Notes under the pieces: model-generated
Told to the model about the DNA's origin: nothing
Seen by the model: the letters and a program-made list of their open reading frames with translations, nothing else
Databases searched by the model: none
Translations under genes and position numbers: made by a program
Assembly (NCBI RefSeq): GCF_021245985.1
Contig: NZ_JAJQXA010000004.1
Location: 1 to 64,000 of the forward strand
Direction of reading: 5' to 3'
Length of the DNA: 64,000 bases
From: Flavobacterium soyae
GTDB taxonomy: Bacteria; Bacteroidota; Bacteroidia; Flavobacteriales; Flavobacteriaceae
In this document: positions 54,713 to 62,886 of the stretch, one piece after another
Layout of the letters: each line of letters starts with the position of its first letter
Numbering within the stretch: position 1 is the stretch's first letter

Positions 54713-55117
54713 ATGGAAAAAGACAAAGTACCGCAAGACACAAGCAATTTAACAAAAAACAACGTAAAAGAGCTTTTGTACGCAACGGATGAAAATGGCA
54801 ATTATACCACAACCTTAAGCACTGGCTGGGAACCAAAAACAATCGCACTTTCTAATTCTATCGATGAAATAAACGAGCGTATTGCCGAAGCAAAACAACA
54901 AGTTTTAAATGGCGAAGTAAGTCCAATTTCATATTACATGGAAGTCAATAAAATGGATCTTACGATTTTGTCAAGCTACGTGGGAATGTGGAAATGGCGT
55001 GTAAAAAGACATTTTAAACCTGCCATTTTTGCTAAATTAAGCGATTCTATTTTGAAAAAATATGCTGATGCTTTCAACATCTCAATATCCGAATTAAAAA
55101 ACTTTAAAACAGATTAA
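54713..55117 (+). CDS. Conserved unknown protein of the pigment cluster
   Basis: A 134-residue soluble protein, mostly helical after about residue 45 (SIDEINERIAEAKQQVLNGE, VGMWKWRVKRHFKPAIFAKL). I do not recognise a domain. I used the ATG at 54713 (MEKDKVPQDTS); the open frame reaches back to 54668. It overlaps the next gene by one base. I recall similar proteins beside BtrH-type genes in other flexirubin clusters but know no function. Confidence 0.75.
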   Translation: MEKDKVPQDTSNLTKNNVKELLYATDENGNYTTTLSTGWEPKTIALSNSIDEINERIAEAKQQVLNGEVSPISYYMEVNKMDLTILSSYVGMWKWRVKRHFKPAIFAKLSDSILKKYADAFNISISELKNFKTD

Positions 55118-56115
55118 TGCAAGTTACTTTTACACATCACCAATCTGCTCATTGTGAAAATGGAGTAGCATCGAATCTGTTAAAAAACAACGGACTCAAC
55201 ATTAGCGAACCAATGGTTTTTGGTATCGGTTCCGGACTTTTCTTTGTGTATTTGCCTTTTATAAAAGTTAATTACGCGCCAGCGATCAGCTACAGAACTT
55301 TGCCGGGACAAATTTTCAATAAAGTTGCAGCCCGTTTAAACCTAAAAATAAAAAGACAAAAATTTTCATCTGTAGTAAATGCAAACAAAGCTCTGGATGA
55401 AAATTTAAAAAACAATATCCCAACCGGATTGCAAGTCGGCGTTTACAATTTAAGTTATTTCCCAGACGAATATCGTTTCCACTTCAACGCACACAATTTA
55501 GTCGTTTACGGAAAAACCGATAAAGATTATTTAATCAGCGATCCTGTAATGGAAACCGTAACCACTTTAACACACGAGGAATTAGACAAAGTTCGTTTTG
55601 CCAAAGGAGCTTTTGCACCGCGCGGTCAAATGTATTATCCAATTCAAATTCCGAAAGACGTTGATTTAAAAAGCGCGATCATTAAAGGAATTAAAAATAC
55701 GTGCCGAGATATGTTAGCGCCAATGCCAATTGTAGGCGTTCGCGGCATCAAATTTGTTTCTAAGCAAATTAGAAAATGGCCTATAAAACACGGAACCAAA
55801 AAAGCCAATCATTATTTGGCGCAAATGGTTCGTATGCAGGAAGAAATTGGAACCGGAGGCGGTGGTTTCCGATTTATTTATGCGGCCTTTTTACAGGAAG
55901 CTTCGGTTATTTTAGGTAATGAAGAACTGAAAGAACTTTCTAAAGAAATGACAAAAATTGGCGATTCATGGCGTGATTTTGCTGTTGAAGCTTCAAGAAT
56001 TTATAAAAACAGAAGTGCCAAAGAAGATGCTTACAACACGATTGCCAATGAACTTTTGGACATTGCCAACAGAGAAGAAATCTTTTTCAAAAAACTAAAA
56101 AAAGCCATCAGCTAA
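55117..56115 (+). CDS. BtrH N-terminal domain protein
   Basis: A 332-residue protein whose first half resembles BtrH, an acyl-ACP-dependent acyltransferase with a cysteine-protease-like fold. The catalytic-like Cys and His are in HHQSAHCENGVASNLL (Cys about 13) and HFNAHNLVVYG (His about 126). The second half is helical. In butirosin synthesis BtrH moves an acyl group from ACP to an amine; here it may move the aryl-polyene acyl chain. That is inference. Confidence 0.8.
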   Translation: MQVTFTHHQSAHCENGVASNLLKNNGLNISEPMVFGIGSGLFFVYLPFIKVNYAPAISYRTLPGQIFNKVAARLNLKIKRQKFSSVVNANKALDENLKNNIPTGLQVGVYNLSYFPDEYRFHFNAHNLVVYGKTDKDYLISDPVMETVTTLTHEELDKVRFAKGAFAPRGQMYYPIQIPKDVDLKSAIIKGIKNTCRDMLAPMPIVGVRGIKFVSKQIRKWPIKHGTKKANHYLAQMVRMQEEIGTGGGGFRFIYAAFLQEASVILGNEELKELSKEMTKIGDSWRDFAVEASRIYKNRSAKEDAYNTIANELLDIANREEIFFKKLKKAIS

Positions 56116-56121
56116 GATATT

Positions 56122-56874
56122 TTGCAATCCATAATTAAAATAGAATCCCTTTCGAAAAAGTACAAAGATGCCGATCAGTTTTCTTTGAACGATGTTTCGC
56201 TCGATATAAATGAAGGAGAAATTTTTGGTTTACTTGGCCCAAACGGTGCCGGAAAAACAACCTTAATTTCAATGCTCTGCGGATTGGTAAAACCAACATC
56301 AGGACATTTTACAATTGATGATTTAGATTATCAGCATCATTCTTCAAAAATTAAAAAAATCATAGGCGTTGTTCCTCAGGAATATGCCTTATACCCTACT
56401 CTTACAGCAAGAGAAAACCTGCATTATTTTGGAAGTATGTACGGTTTAAAAGGCTCTGATTTAAAAGATAAAGTAATCGAAACTTTAGATCTTTTAGGCC
56501 TTTTAAAATTTGCCGATAAACCTGTTGAAACTTTTTCGGGCGGAATGAAACGCCGCGTGAATTTAATTGCCGGAATTCTGCATAAACCAAAAGTTTTATT
56601 TTTAGATGAACCAACCGTTGGTGTCGACGTACAGTCTAAAAATGCCATTATAGATTATCTAAAAGTGTTGAACCAAAACGGAACATCCATTATTTATACT
56701 TCACATCATTTGGCTGAAGCCGAAGATTTCTGCACCAATATTGCCATTTTAGACCGAGGCCGAATTTACGCAAAAGGAACGCCTTCAACTTTAATCAATT
56801 CTGTTGAAGATGCCCGAAATCTCGAAGACGTTTTTATTTCATTAACCGGTAAAGACTTGAGAGATGCTATATAA
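56122..56874 (+). CDS. ABC transporter ATP-binding protein
   Basis: A 250-residue nucleotide-binding subunit: Walker A GLLGPNGAGKTTLIS (about 34-48), Q-loop VVPQEYAL, signature FSGGMKRRVN (about 138) and Walker B VLFLDEPTVGVD (about 155-166). It starts at TTG six bases after the previous stop. It pairs with the permease that follows and is likely to export the pigment or its precursor to the outer membrane (inference). Confidence 0.93.
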   Translation: MQSIIKIESLSKKYKDADQFSLNDVSLDINEGEIFGLLGPNGAGKTTLISMLCGLVKPTSGHFTIDDLDYQHHSSKIKKIIGVVPQEYALYPTLTARENLHYFGSMYGLKGSDLKDKVIETLDLLGLLKFADKPVETFSGGMKRRVNLIAGILHKPKVLFLDEPTVGVDVQSKNAIIDYLKVLNQNGTSIIYTSHHLAEAEDFCTNIAILDRGRIYAKGTPSTLINSVEDARNLEDVFISLTGKDLRDAI

Positions 56875-58147
56875 AATTTGGATGTCGATCGTAAAAGAAT
56901 TTTTACTGCTTAAACGCGATTTAGGCGGATTGATTATTCTGTTTATAATGCCATTGGTTTTGGTCATTACCGTTACGTTAATTCAGGACAGCACTTTTAA
57001 AACCGTCAGCGATTCTAAAATTCCCGTTTTATTGGTGGATAACGACAAAGGTTCTGTTTCCAAAACCGTTTTTGATAATTTAGAAAAAAGCAATCTGTTT
57101 AGCGTTGTAACGCAAATCGACAATAAAACAATTACTGAAGATGTTGCCAGAGAAAATGTTTACAAAGGAAAATTTCAATTGGCCATTGTAATCCCAAAAA
57201 ATTTAAGCTCTGATTTACAAGCCAAAGTCGATCAAAATGTCGAAAAAATTGTCAGCAGTTTAGGCATGACTGATAGTACGGCAGCCAGCCAACCACAGCG
57301 AATAATAAAAGAAAAAGAAGTAAGACTGTATTTTGATCCCGCGGTTCAAATGAGTTTTAAAAATGCGGTCATGAGTTCGATCGACAAAATGATTTCGCAG
57401 ATTGAAACCAAATCGATTTACACTACTTTTCAAAATCAGTTAGGAGAAGGAACTACCGATTTTGAGCAGAAAAGCTTCATTTCTTTCAAAGAAATAATTC
57501 CGAAGATTAATAATAAAGAAGTACGTCCAAATTCGGTTCAGCATAACGTTCCGGCGTGGACACTTTTTGCGATATTTTTTATCGTAATTCCGTTATCGAT
57601 TAATATTGTAAAAGAAAAATCGCAGGGAACTTTCGTTCGTTTAAGAACCAATCCTGTTTCTAATTTAGTTGTGATTATTGGAAAAACCATTACTTACTCT
57701 GTCATTTGTATGATTCAGTTTTATATGATGGTTACCGTTGCTGTTTTTCTATTTCCATCCATCGGACTTCCATCTTTAAATATTGAAGGACATTTAGCAT
57801 TAATGAGTGTCGTTGCCTTATTTTCAGGCTTCGCAGCAATTGGATTCGGAATTTTATTAGGAACTATTGCAAGCACACAGGAACAATCGGCTCCATTTGG
57901 CGCAACGAGCGTGATCATTTTAGCAGCAATTGGCGGAATCTGGGTTCCCGTTTTTGCCATGCCGAAAATCATGCAGATTATTGCCAAATCGTCTCCAATG
58001 AATTGGGGATTAGATGCTTTTTATGACGTTCTTTTACGCAACGTTTCTTTTCTGGAAATCATCCCAAAAATAAGTTTATTATTTTTGTTTTTTATTCTTA
58101 CCACAGCCATCGCATTATTTTATGATAAAAAGAAAAGAGCAGTTTAA
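56864..58147 (+). CDS. ABC-2 type transporter permease
   Basis: A 427-residue permease: a first transmembrane helix (about 22-42), a large periplasmic domain to about residue 230, and five more helices (from LFAIFFIVIPLSINIVKEKS onward). It resembles the YhgE/DrrB-type exporters. It overlaps the ATPase gene by 11 bases and the thioesterase gene by 26. Confidence 0.9.
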   Translation: MLYKIWMSIVKEFLLLKRDLGGLIILFIMPLVLVITVTLIQDSTFKTVSDSKIPVLLVDNDKGSVSKTVFDNLEKSNLFSVVTQIDNKTITEDVARENVYKGKFQLAIVIPKNLSSDLQAKVDQNVEKIVSSLGMTDSTAASQPQRIIKEKEVRLYFDPAVQMSFKNAVMSSIDKMISQIETKSIYTTFQNQLGEGTTDFEQKSFISFKEIIPKINNKEVRPNSVQHNVPAWTLFAIFFIVIPLSINIVKEKSQGTFVRLRTNPVSNLVVIIGKTITYSVICMIQFYMMVTVAVFLFPSIGLPSLNIEGHLALMSVVALFSGFAAIGFGILLGTIASTQEQSAPFGATSVIILAAIGGIWVPVFAMPKIMQIIAKSSPMNWGLDAFYDVLLRNVSFLEIIPKISLLFLFFILTTAIALFYDKKKRAV

Positions 58148-58571
58148 CGAAGCTACAAACCTGACAGTTACACACGAAATCAGAATTCGTTTTAACGAAA
58201 CTGATCCGCTTGGAATTGTTTGGCACGGAAACTACATTACGTATTTTGAAGATGGACGCGAAGCGTTTGGCCGTCAGCACGGACTTACGTATTTGGATAT
58301 TGCCAAAACCGGATACACAACGCCAATTGTAAAATCGACCTGCGAACATAAATTGTCTTTACGTTATGGCGATGTTGTAACAATTGAAACAACCGTTGTC
58401 GACACGCCTGCAGCAAAAATGATTTACCGTTTTAAAATTATTGATGATAAAGGTGAAATTGCGTGTACAGGAGAAACCGTTCAGGTTTTTTTAGATAAAG
58501 AAGGAAATTTAATGTTGACAAACCCTCCTTTTTATGCTGAATGGAAAAAGAAAGTTGGATTATTATTATAA
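58122..58571 (+). CDS. Acyl-CoA/ACP thioesterase, hotdog fold
   Basis: A 149-residue 4-hydroxybenzoyl-CoA/YbgC-type thioesterase with the catalytic Asp motif RFNETDPLGIVWHGNYITYF (about 22-41). It might release acyl chains from ACP or edit wrong intermediates. It overlaps the permease by 26 bases. A start a few codons later is possible, as the first 15 residues are poorly conserved. Confidence 0.88.
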   Translation: MIKRKEQFNEATNLTVTHEIRIRFNETDPLGIVWHGNYITYFEDGREAFGRQHGLTYLDIAKTGYTTPIVKSTCEHKLSLRYGDVVTIETTVVDTPAAKMIYRFKIIDDKGEIACTGETVQVFLDKEGNLMLTNPPFYAEWKKKVGLLL

Positions 58572-58627
58572 AACACGGATTTCACTAATTTTCACGAATA
58601 AAAAAATAAAATAATCAGGATTCGTTT

Positions 58628-58763
58628 CCTGCAAGGTTTTAAAAACCTTGCAGGTATAGAATAAATACTCTGTATAAATCTGCTTAATCTGTAAAATCTG
58701 CGAGCCATTTTTTCAGACAAAGCTTTAAAATAAATACCTACAAGGTTTTGAAAACCTTGCAGG
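58628..58763. repeat. Pair of 27-bp palindromes
   Basis: Palindromes at 58628-58654 (perfect: CCTGCAAGGTTTT, one base, then its complement) and 58737-58763 (one mismatch) belong to the same family as 19266-19351. Between them lies TAATCTGTAAAATCTGCG. They fill the 211-base spacer before the next ketosynthase. Confidence 0.75.
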
Positions 58764-58782
58764 AGAAACTGAGAATCATAAA

Positions 58783-59922
58783 ATGTTAAAAGAAATATAC
58801 ATTACGCAAACCAATTGTATCACACCTTTAGGTTTTGATGTCGAATCGAATGTTGAAGCTATTCTTCGCGGCAATTCGGGCATTCAGCTTCATAATGACA
58901 TTTCTTTAATGCCCAATTCATTTTATGCTTCGATTATTTCTGATGAAAAAATAAACAGTGCTTTTTCAAAAATCAGCACTGAGACAAAATATTCCCGTTT
59001 AGAGAAAATGATGATTTTGGCTTTAGAACCCATTATCAAAAACTCAGAAATTGAATTAAATTCAAAAACCGCTTTTATACTTTCTACTACAAAAGGAAAT
59101 GTAACGGCTTTAAAAAACAATTCTGAAGAAAGTTTTAACAACGCACATTTAGATGTTTTAGCTAAAAACATTTCAGATTTCTTCGGATTTAAAACACAAC
59201 CAATTGTAGTTTCAAATGCCTGCGTTTCAGGAATTTTAGCCGTTTCAATTGCTAAGAGAATGATTCAGTCTGAACTTTACGACAATATTTTTGTTGTTGC
59301 CGGCGACGAAGTTTCAGAATTTGTTTTATCTGGTTTTAATGCATTCCAAGCCATGAGCGATCTGCCTTGTAAACCATATTCTAAAAACAGAACCGGAGTA
59401 AGTTTAGGCGAAGCAACAGCTGCCGTTTTAATTTCGGCAGAAGCCAAAAATGCCAAAATAAAAGTAATTGGCGACAGTTCCATAAACGATGCAAATCATA
59501 TTTCGGGTCCGTCAAGAACAGGTGAAGGTTTGTTCAGAAGTATTCAAAATGCTTTGAAAGAAGCTCAAATCGAAGCCGACAAATTAAATTATATTTCAGC
59601 ACACGGAACTGCAACTCCGTTTAACGACGAAATGGAAGCGATTGCCTTAAACCGTTTAGGTTTACAAAATGTTCCTGTAAATAGTTTAAAAGGATTTTAC
59701 GGTCATACATTAGGCGCTTCGGGATTATTAGAAACGGTAATTGCGATAGAATCTGCTAACCAAAATACACTTTTTGAATCAAAAGGTTTTGATGAAATTG
59801 GGGTTAGCGAAGCTGTAAATGTGATTGAGAAAAATCAAAAGACAACTATTGAGTATTTCTTGAAGACGGCTTCTGGATTTGGAGGTTGTAATACGGCGGT
59901 TGTTTTTGAAAAGATAAAATGA
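58783..59922 (+). CDS. Beta-ketoacyl-ACP synthase 2 of the pigment cluster
   Basis: A 379-residue ketosynthase with a complete active site: Cys in VVSNACVSGILAVS (about 147), His in YISAHGTATPFND (about 275) and His in GFYGHTLGASGLLE (about 306). It is slightly shorter than FabF. It begins a second run of pigment genes after a repeat-filled spacer, and is followed within 4 bases by the Fic gene. Confidence 0.9.
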   Translation: MLKEIYITQTNCITPLGFDVESNVEAILRGNSGIQLHNDISLMPNSFYASIISDEKINSAFSKISTETKYSRLEKMMILALEPIIKNSEIELNSKTAFILSTTKGNVTALKNNSEESFNNAHLDVLAKNISDFFGFKTQPIVVSNACVSGILAVSIAKRMIQSELYDNIFVVAGDEVSEFVLSGFNAFQAMSDLPCKPYSKNRTGVSLGEATAAVLISAEAKNAKIKVIGDSSINDANHISGPSRTGEGLFRSIQNALKEAQIEADKLNYISAHGTATPFNDEMEAIALNRLGLQNVPVNSLKGFYGHTLGASGLLETVIAIESANQNTLFESKGFDEIGVSEAVNVIEKNQKTTIEYFLKTASGFGGCNTAVVFEKIK

Positions 59923-59925
59923 GAG

Positions 59926-60507
59926 ATGGAAAATCAAACTAATTGGACACCTTTTCCAGACGATAATTTACTTGGTTTGACTGATAAAAATCAAATTAAT
60001 GAAGTTGAAGCGTCTGGAATTGCTAAAGCTGAACTTTTTACTTTTGAACTAGAAACTGATGTTGAGATTTCAACATCACTCGTTTTGGAAATTCATAAAA
60101 TTGCATTTGAACAACTTTACGATTGGGCTGGAAAATGGAGAACAACGGAAGTTTCTGTTGGACAACTAATTCCTCCTAAACCAGTAATGGTTTTGCATGC
60201 CATGTATCAGTTTCTAGACAATCTTAATTTTAAAATTTCCATTGCCAAAAGTTTAGAAGCTCATATTGATTGTTTAGTTTATGCACACTATGAGTTTATA
60301 AAAATTCATCCTTTCAATAATGGAAATGGAAGAACAGGAAGGATTTTAATGAATCTTATCGCTTTAAAGTTTGGATATCAACCTTTAGAGTTATATCACA
60401 GAGAAGGTGAAAGCAGGAAATTTTATATTAGCGCAATGAAAGCTGCAGACAATGGAGACTATAAATTATTAACTCAATTAATTAGTGAAGAATTGATTTC
60501 CTTTTAA
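59926..60507 (+). CDS. Fic-domain protein (AMP-transferase toxin-like)
   Basis: A 193-residue Fic protein with the full active-site motif HPFNNGNGRTGR (about residues 127-138) including the catalytic His. The family transfers AMP (or another nucleotide part) to target proteins, usually gyrase or topoisomerase in toxin systems. The inhibitory (S/T)xxxE(G/N) motif is not obvious in its own sequence, so an external antitoxin is expected. It lies 4 bases after a ketosynthase gene and is unlike its pigment neighbours in function, so it is probably an insertion. Its 3' end overlaps a convergent small gene by 30 bases. Confidence 0.88.
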   Translation: MENQTNWTPFPDDNLLGLTDKNQINEVEASGIAKAELFTFELETDVEISTSLVLEIHKIAFEQLYDWAGKWRTTEVSVGQLIPPKPVMVLHAMYQFLDNLNFKISIAKSLEAHIDCLVYAHYEFIKIHPFNNGNGRTGRILMNLIALKFGYQPLELYHREGESRKFYISAMKAADNGDYKLLTQLISEELISF

Positions 60508-60663
60508 TTCTTTCTCCTTTAAAATGGTATCAACAATTTTCACAACCTTTCTCTTAGAAACTTGCTGGTCTTCTAAAGACATTGTAGAAAATACAGTATC
60601 AGCAAGAACTTTTGATAAAAAGCTCCTGTTTTTTAATTTCGGATATTTTTCGTAGAATTTCAT
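60478..60663 (-). CDS. Possible VbhA-like antitoxin of the Fic protein
   Basis: A 61-residue, charged, helical protein. It contains STMSLEDQQVSKRKVVKIVD (about 27-46), which fits the Fic-inhibitor motif (S/T)xxxE(G/N) except for Asp in the last place (TMSLED), followed by a hydrophobic helix as in VbhA (about 62 residues). It is convergent with fic and overlaps it by 30 bases. A consensus promoter (60671-60703) stands immediately before it, so it is unlikely to be a shadow frame. Known class I Fic antitoxins are encoded on the same strand just upstream, so this arrangement is unusual. Confidence 0.5.
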   Translation of the reverse strand: MKFYEKYPKLKNRSFLSKVLADTVFSTMSLEDQQVSKRKVVKIVDTILKEKELKGNQFFTN

Positions 60664-60670
60664 AACTTGG

Positions 60671-60703
60671 CAAAGTTACAAAAAAACAATGACTCAAAAC
60701 AAA
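60671..60703 (-). promoter_or_regulatory. Promoter of the antitoxin-like gene
   Basis: On the minus strand TAACTTTG (60671-60678) is an exact -7 match, with TTTG at 60700-60703 (21-base spacer) and another at 60695-60698. Only seven bases separate the -7 box from the ATG, so the mRNA would be almost leaderless. Confidence 0.55.
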
Positions 60704-61306
60704 ACCTACATACAATCCTACATCACCATCCAAAACAATGAAATTGTTTTGAATGGAGCTTCTGTATTCAAAATTGAACCAACAGATTTTGCAGATTTCT
60801 CTAAACAAGCCTATCGCAATTTTGAAATGCAGTATCCAAAGTTTTTCAAAATGGATGCTTTGAGCAAACTGGTTTTTTTAGGATCAGAATTGCTTTTGAG
60901 TCCGATAACTTCGAATGAGGAAGAACATAATATCGCTTTGGTTTTAGCAAATAAATCGTCGAGTTTAGATACCGATGTAAAATATCAGGAATCAATTTCA
61001 GATAAAGAAAACTATTTTCCGAGTCCGGCGGTTTTCGTTTATACGCTGCCAAATATTTGTCTGGGCGAAATAAGTATCCGTCATCAGCTGAAAAGTGAAA
61101 ATTCTTTCTTTATATTTGACACCTTTAACACGGAATTTATGTCGAATTATTCTAATATTCTGTTGAATACAAATAAAGCAGATATGGTTTTGTGCGGCTG
61201 GGTAGAATATTTTAATGACAATTATAAAGCTTTTCTCTGCACAATCAGCGCAGCAGAAAGCACAAAATATACAAACGAAACTATCAATACATTATATAAT
61301 AAATAA
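60689..61306 (+). CDS. Short ketosynthase-like protein
   Basis: A 205-residue protein that appears related to the N-terminal half of ketosynthases: a late segment PAVFVYTLPNICLGEISIRH aligns with the region before the nucleophile in chain-length-factor-like proteins. No catalytic Cys-His-His set is visible. Such short proteins are annotated as 3-oxoacyl-ACP synthase in flexirubin clusters. It is likely a structural or partner subunit. It ends 2 bases before the next acyl carrier protein gene. Confidence 0.65.
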   Translation: MTQNKTYIQSYITIQNNEIVLNGASVFKIEPTDFADFSKQAYRNFEMQYPKFFKMDALSKLVFLGSELLLSPITSNEEEHNIALVLANKSSSLDTDVKYQESISDKENYFPSPAVFVYTLPNICLGEISIRHQLKSENSFFIFDTFNTEFMSNYSNILLNTNKADMVLCGWVEYFNDNYKAFLCTISAAESTKYTNETINTLYNK

Positions 61307-61308
61307 TC

Positions 61309-61566
61309 ATGGAAGCATTAAAAGAAGAATTGAAAAACAAAATTATTACTACTCTAAACCTTGAAGATATCGCAATTGAAGACATTGCTGATAACGATCC
61401 TTTGTTTGGAGATGGTTTAGGTTTAGACTCGATTGATGCACTTGAATTGATCGTGATTTTAGATAAAGATTACGGAATTAAATTAGTAGATCCGAAAGAA
61501 GGAAAAACAATTTTCCAGTCTATCGAAACTATGGCGGCATATATTAGTGCTAACAGAACTAAATAG
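61309..61566 (+). CDS. Acyl carrier protein 2
   Basis: An 85-residue acyl carrier protein with the phosphopantetheine Ser in GLGLDSIDALELIVIL (about residue 43). It is the second dedicated carrier in the pigment cluster. It is followed by a 120-base spacer rich in AAATCTAAAATC-like words before the next ketosynthase. Confidence 0.92.
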   Translation: MEALKEELKNKIITTLNLEDIAIEDIADNDPLFGDGLGLDSIDALELIVILDKDYGIKLVDPKEGKTIFQSIETMAAYISANRTK

Positions 61567-61686
61567 ATTTCAGATTTTAGACTTTAGATTTTAGATTTCA
61601 GTTGGAAATCTAAATCTAAAATGTTTTAAAATCCAAGAACTTTGAAAAAGTTCCAAGAATCTAAAATCTAAAATCATAAATCTAAA

Positions 61687-62886
61687 ATGGCAAAAGGTGT
61701 TGCAATAACGGGAATGGGAATTATCTCCGCAATCGGGAATTCGGTTGAGGAAAATTACCATTCATTAATCGAAAATAAAATCGGGATTTCCCGTATCTCT
61801 AATATTTCTACAGTTCATGCAGATGTTATCAAAGTAGGTGAAATTAAAAAAACCAACGATGAATTGATCCGCGAACTGGAATTAAACAGCGATAATAATT
61901 TTTCGAGAACCGCTATGATTGGAACTTTGGCAGCCAAACAAGCTGTTGAAAATGCCGGCATAACCTCTATCAATGAATTTAGAACCGGACTTATTTCGGC
62001 TACAAGTGTGGGCGGAATGGACATGACGGAGAAACATTATTACGATTATTTCGAAAAACCGGAACTGGTAAAATATATCACCTGTCACGACGGCGGTGAT
62101 GTTGCCGATAAAATTGCAGAAGAACTAGGTTTAAAAGGAATGGTTTCAACAATTAGTACGGCTTGTTCCTCTGCAGCAAATTCGATTATGCTGGGTGCAA
62201 GATTAATCAAAACCGGAAAATTGGATCGCGTAATTGTGGGCGGAGCCGATGCTTTGTCAAAATTCACCATCAACGGATTTAAGACTTTGATGATTTTATC
62301 TGATGATTATAACAAGCCTTTCGACAATAACAGAAAAGGATTAAATCTTGGAGAAGCTGCTGCTTTTTTGGTTTTAGAATCGGATGAAATTGTGGCCAAA
62401 CAAAACAAAAAAGTACTGGCAAGAGTTTCGGGCTACGGAAATGCAAATGATGCTTTTCATCAAACGGCTTCTTCAGAAAATGGAGACGGCGCTTTTTTGG
62501 CAATGAAAAAAGCTTTTGAGGTTTCGGGTTTAAAACCTTCTCAAATTGATTACATCAACGTGCACGGAACTGCAACACCAAACAACGATTTATCTGAAGG
62601 AAGAGCTTTACGCCGCATTTACGAAGAAGAAAAAGTTCCTGATTTTAGTTCTACAAAACCGTTTACCGGACATACTTTAGCGGCAGCAGCGGCAATTGAA
62701 GCCGTTTACAGCGTTTTGTCAATTCAGAATAATGTTGTTTATCCGAATTTGAATTTTGAAACGCAAATGGAAGAATTCGATTTGACACCGCAGACTTCAT
62801 TAATAACTAAAAATATCGAACACGTTTTATCTAATTCTTTTGGATTTGGAGGAAATTGTTCAACCCTTATATTTTCAAAAAGCTAA
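61687..62886 (+). CDS. Beta-ketoacyl-ACP synthase 3 of the pigment cluster
   Basis: A 399-residue ketosynthase with the full triad: Cys in VSTISTACSSAANSIM (about 160), His in YINVHGTATPNND (about 297) and His in KPFTGHTLAAAAAIE (about 331). It overlaps the next gene by one base, and that gene encodes a ketosynthase-like protein without the Cys, so the two form the classic ketosynthase/chain-length-factor pair. Confidence 0.92.
   Translation: MAKGVAITGMGIISAIGNSVEENYHSLIENKIGISRISNISTVHADVIKVGEIKKTNDELIRELELNSDNNFSRTAMIGTLAAKQAVENAGITSINEFRTGLISATSVGGMDMTEKHYYDYFEKPELVKYITCHDGGDVADKIAEELGLKGMVSTISTACSSAANSIMLGARLIKTGKLDRVIVGGADALSKFTINGFKTLMILSDDYNKPFDNNRKGLNLGEAAAFLVLESDEIVAKQNKKVLARVSGYGNANDAFHQTASSENGDGAFLAMKKAFEVSGLKPSQIDYINVHGTATPNNDLSEGRALRRIYEEEKVPDFSSTKPFTGHTLAAAAAIEAVYSVLSIQNNVVYPNLNFETQMEEFDLTPQTSLITKNIEHVLSNSFGFGGNCSTLIFSKS

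Noticed and set aside
61567..61686. Repeated AAATCTAAAATC words that resemble a short CRISPR-like array
   Set aside because: The units are short, irregular and without spacers of constant length, and no cas gene is present. It is the low-complexity spacer sequence common in this genus.
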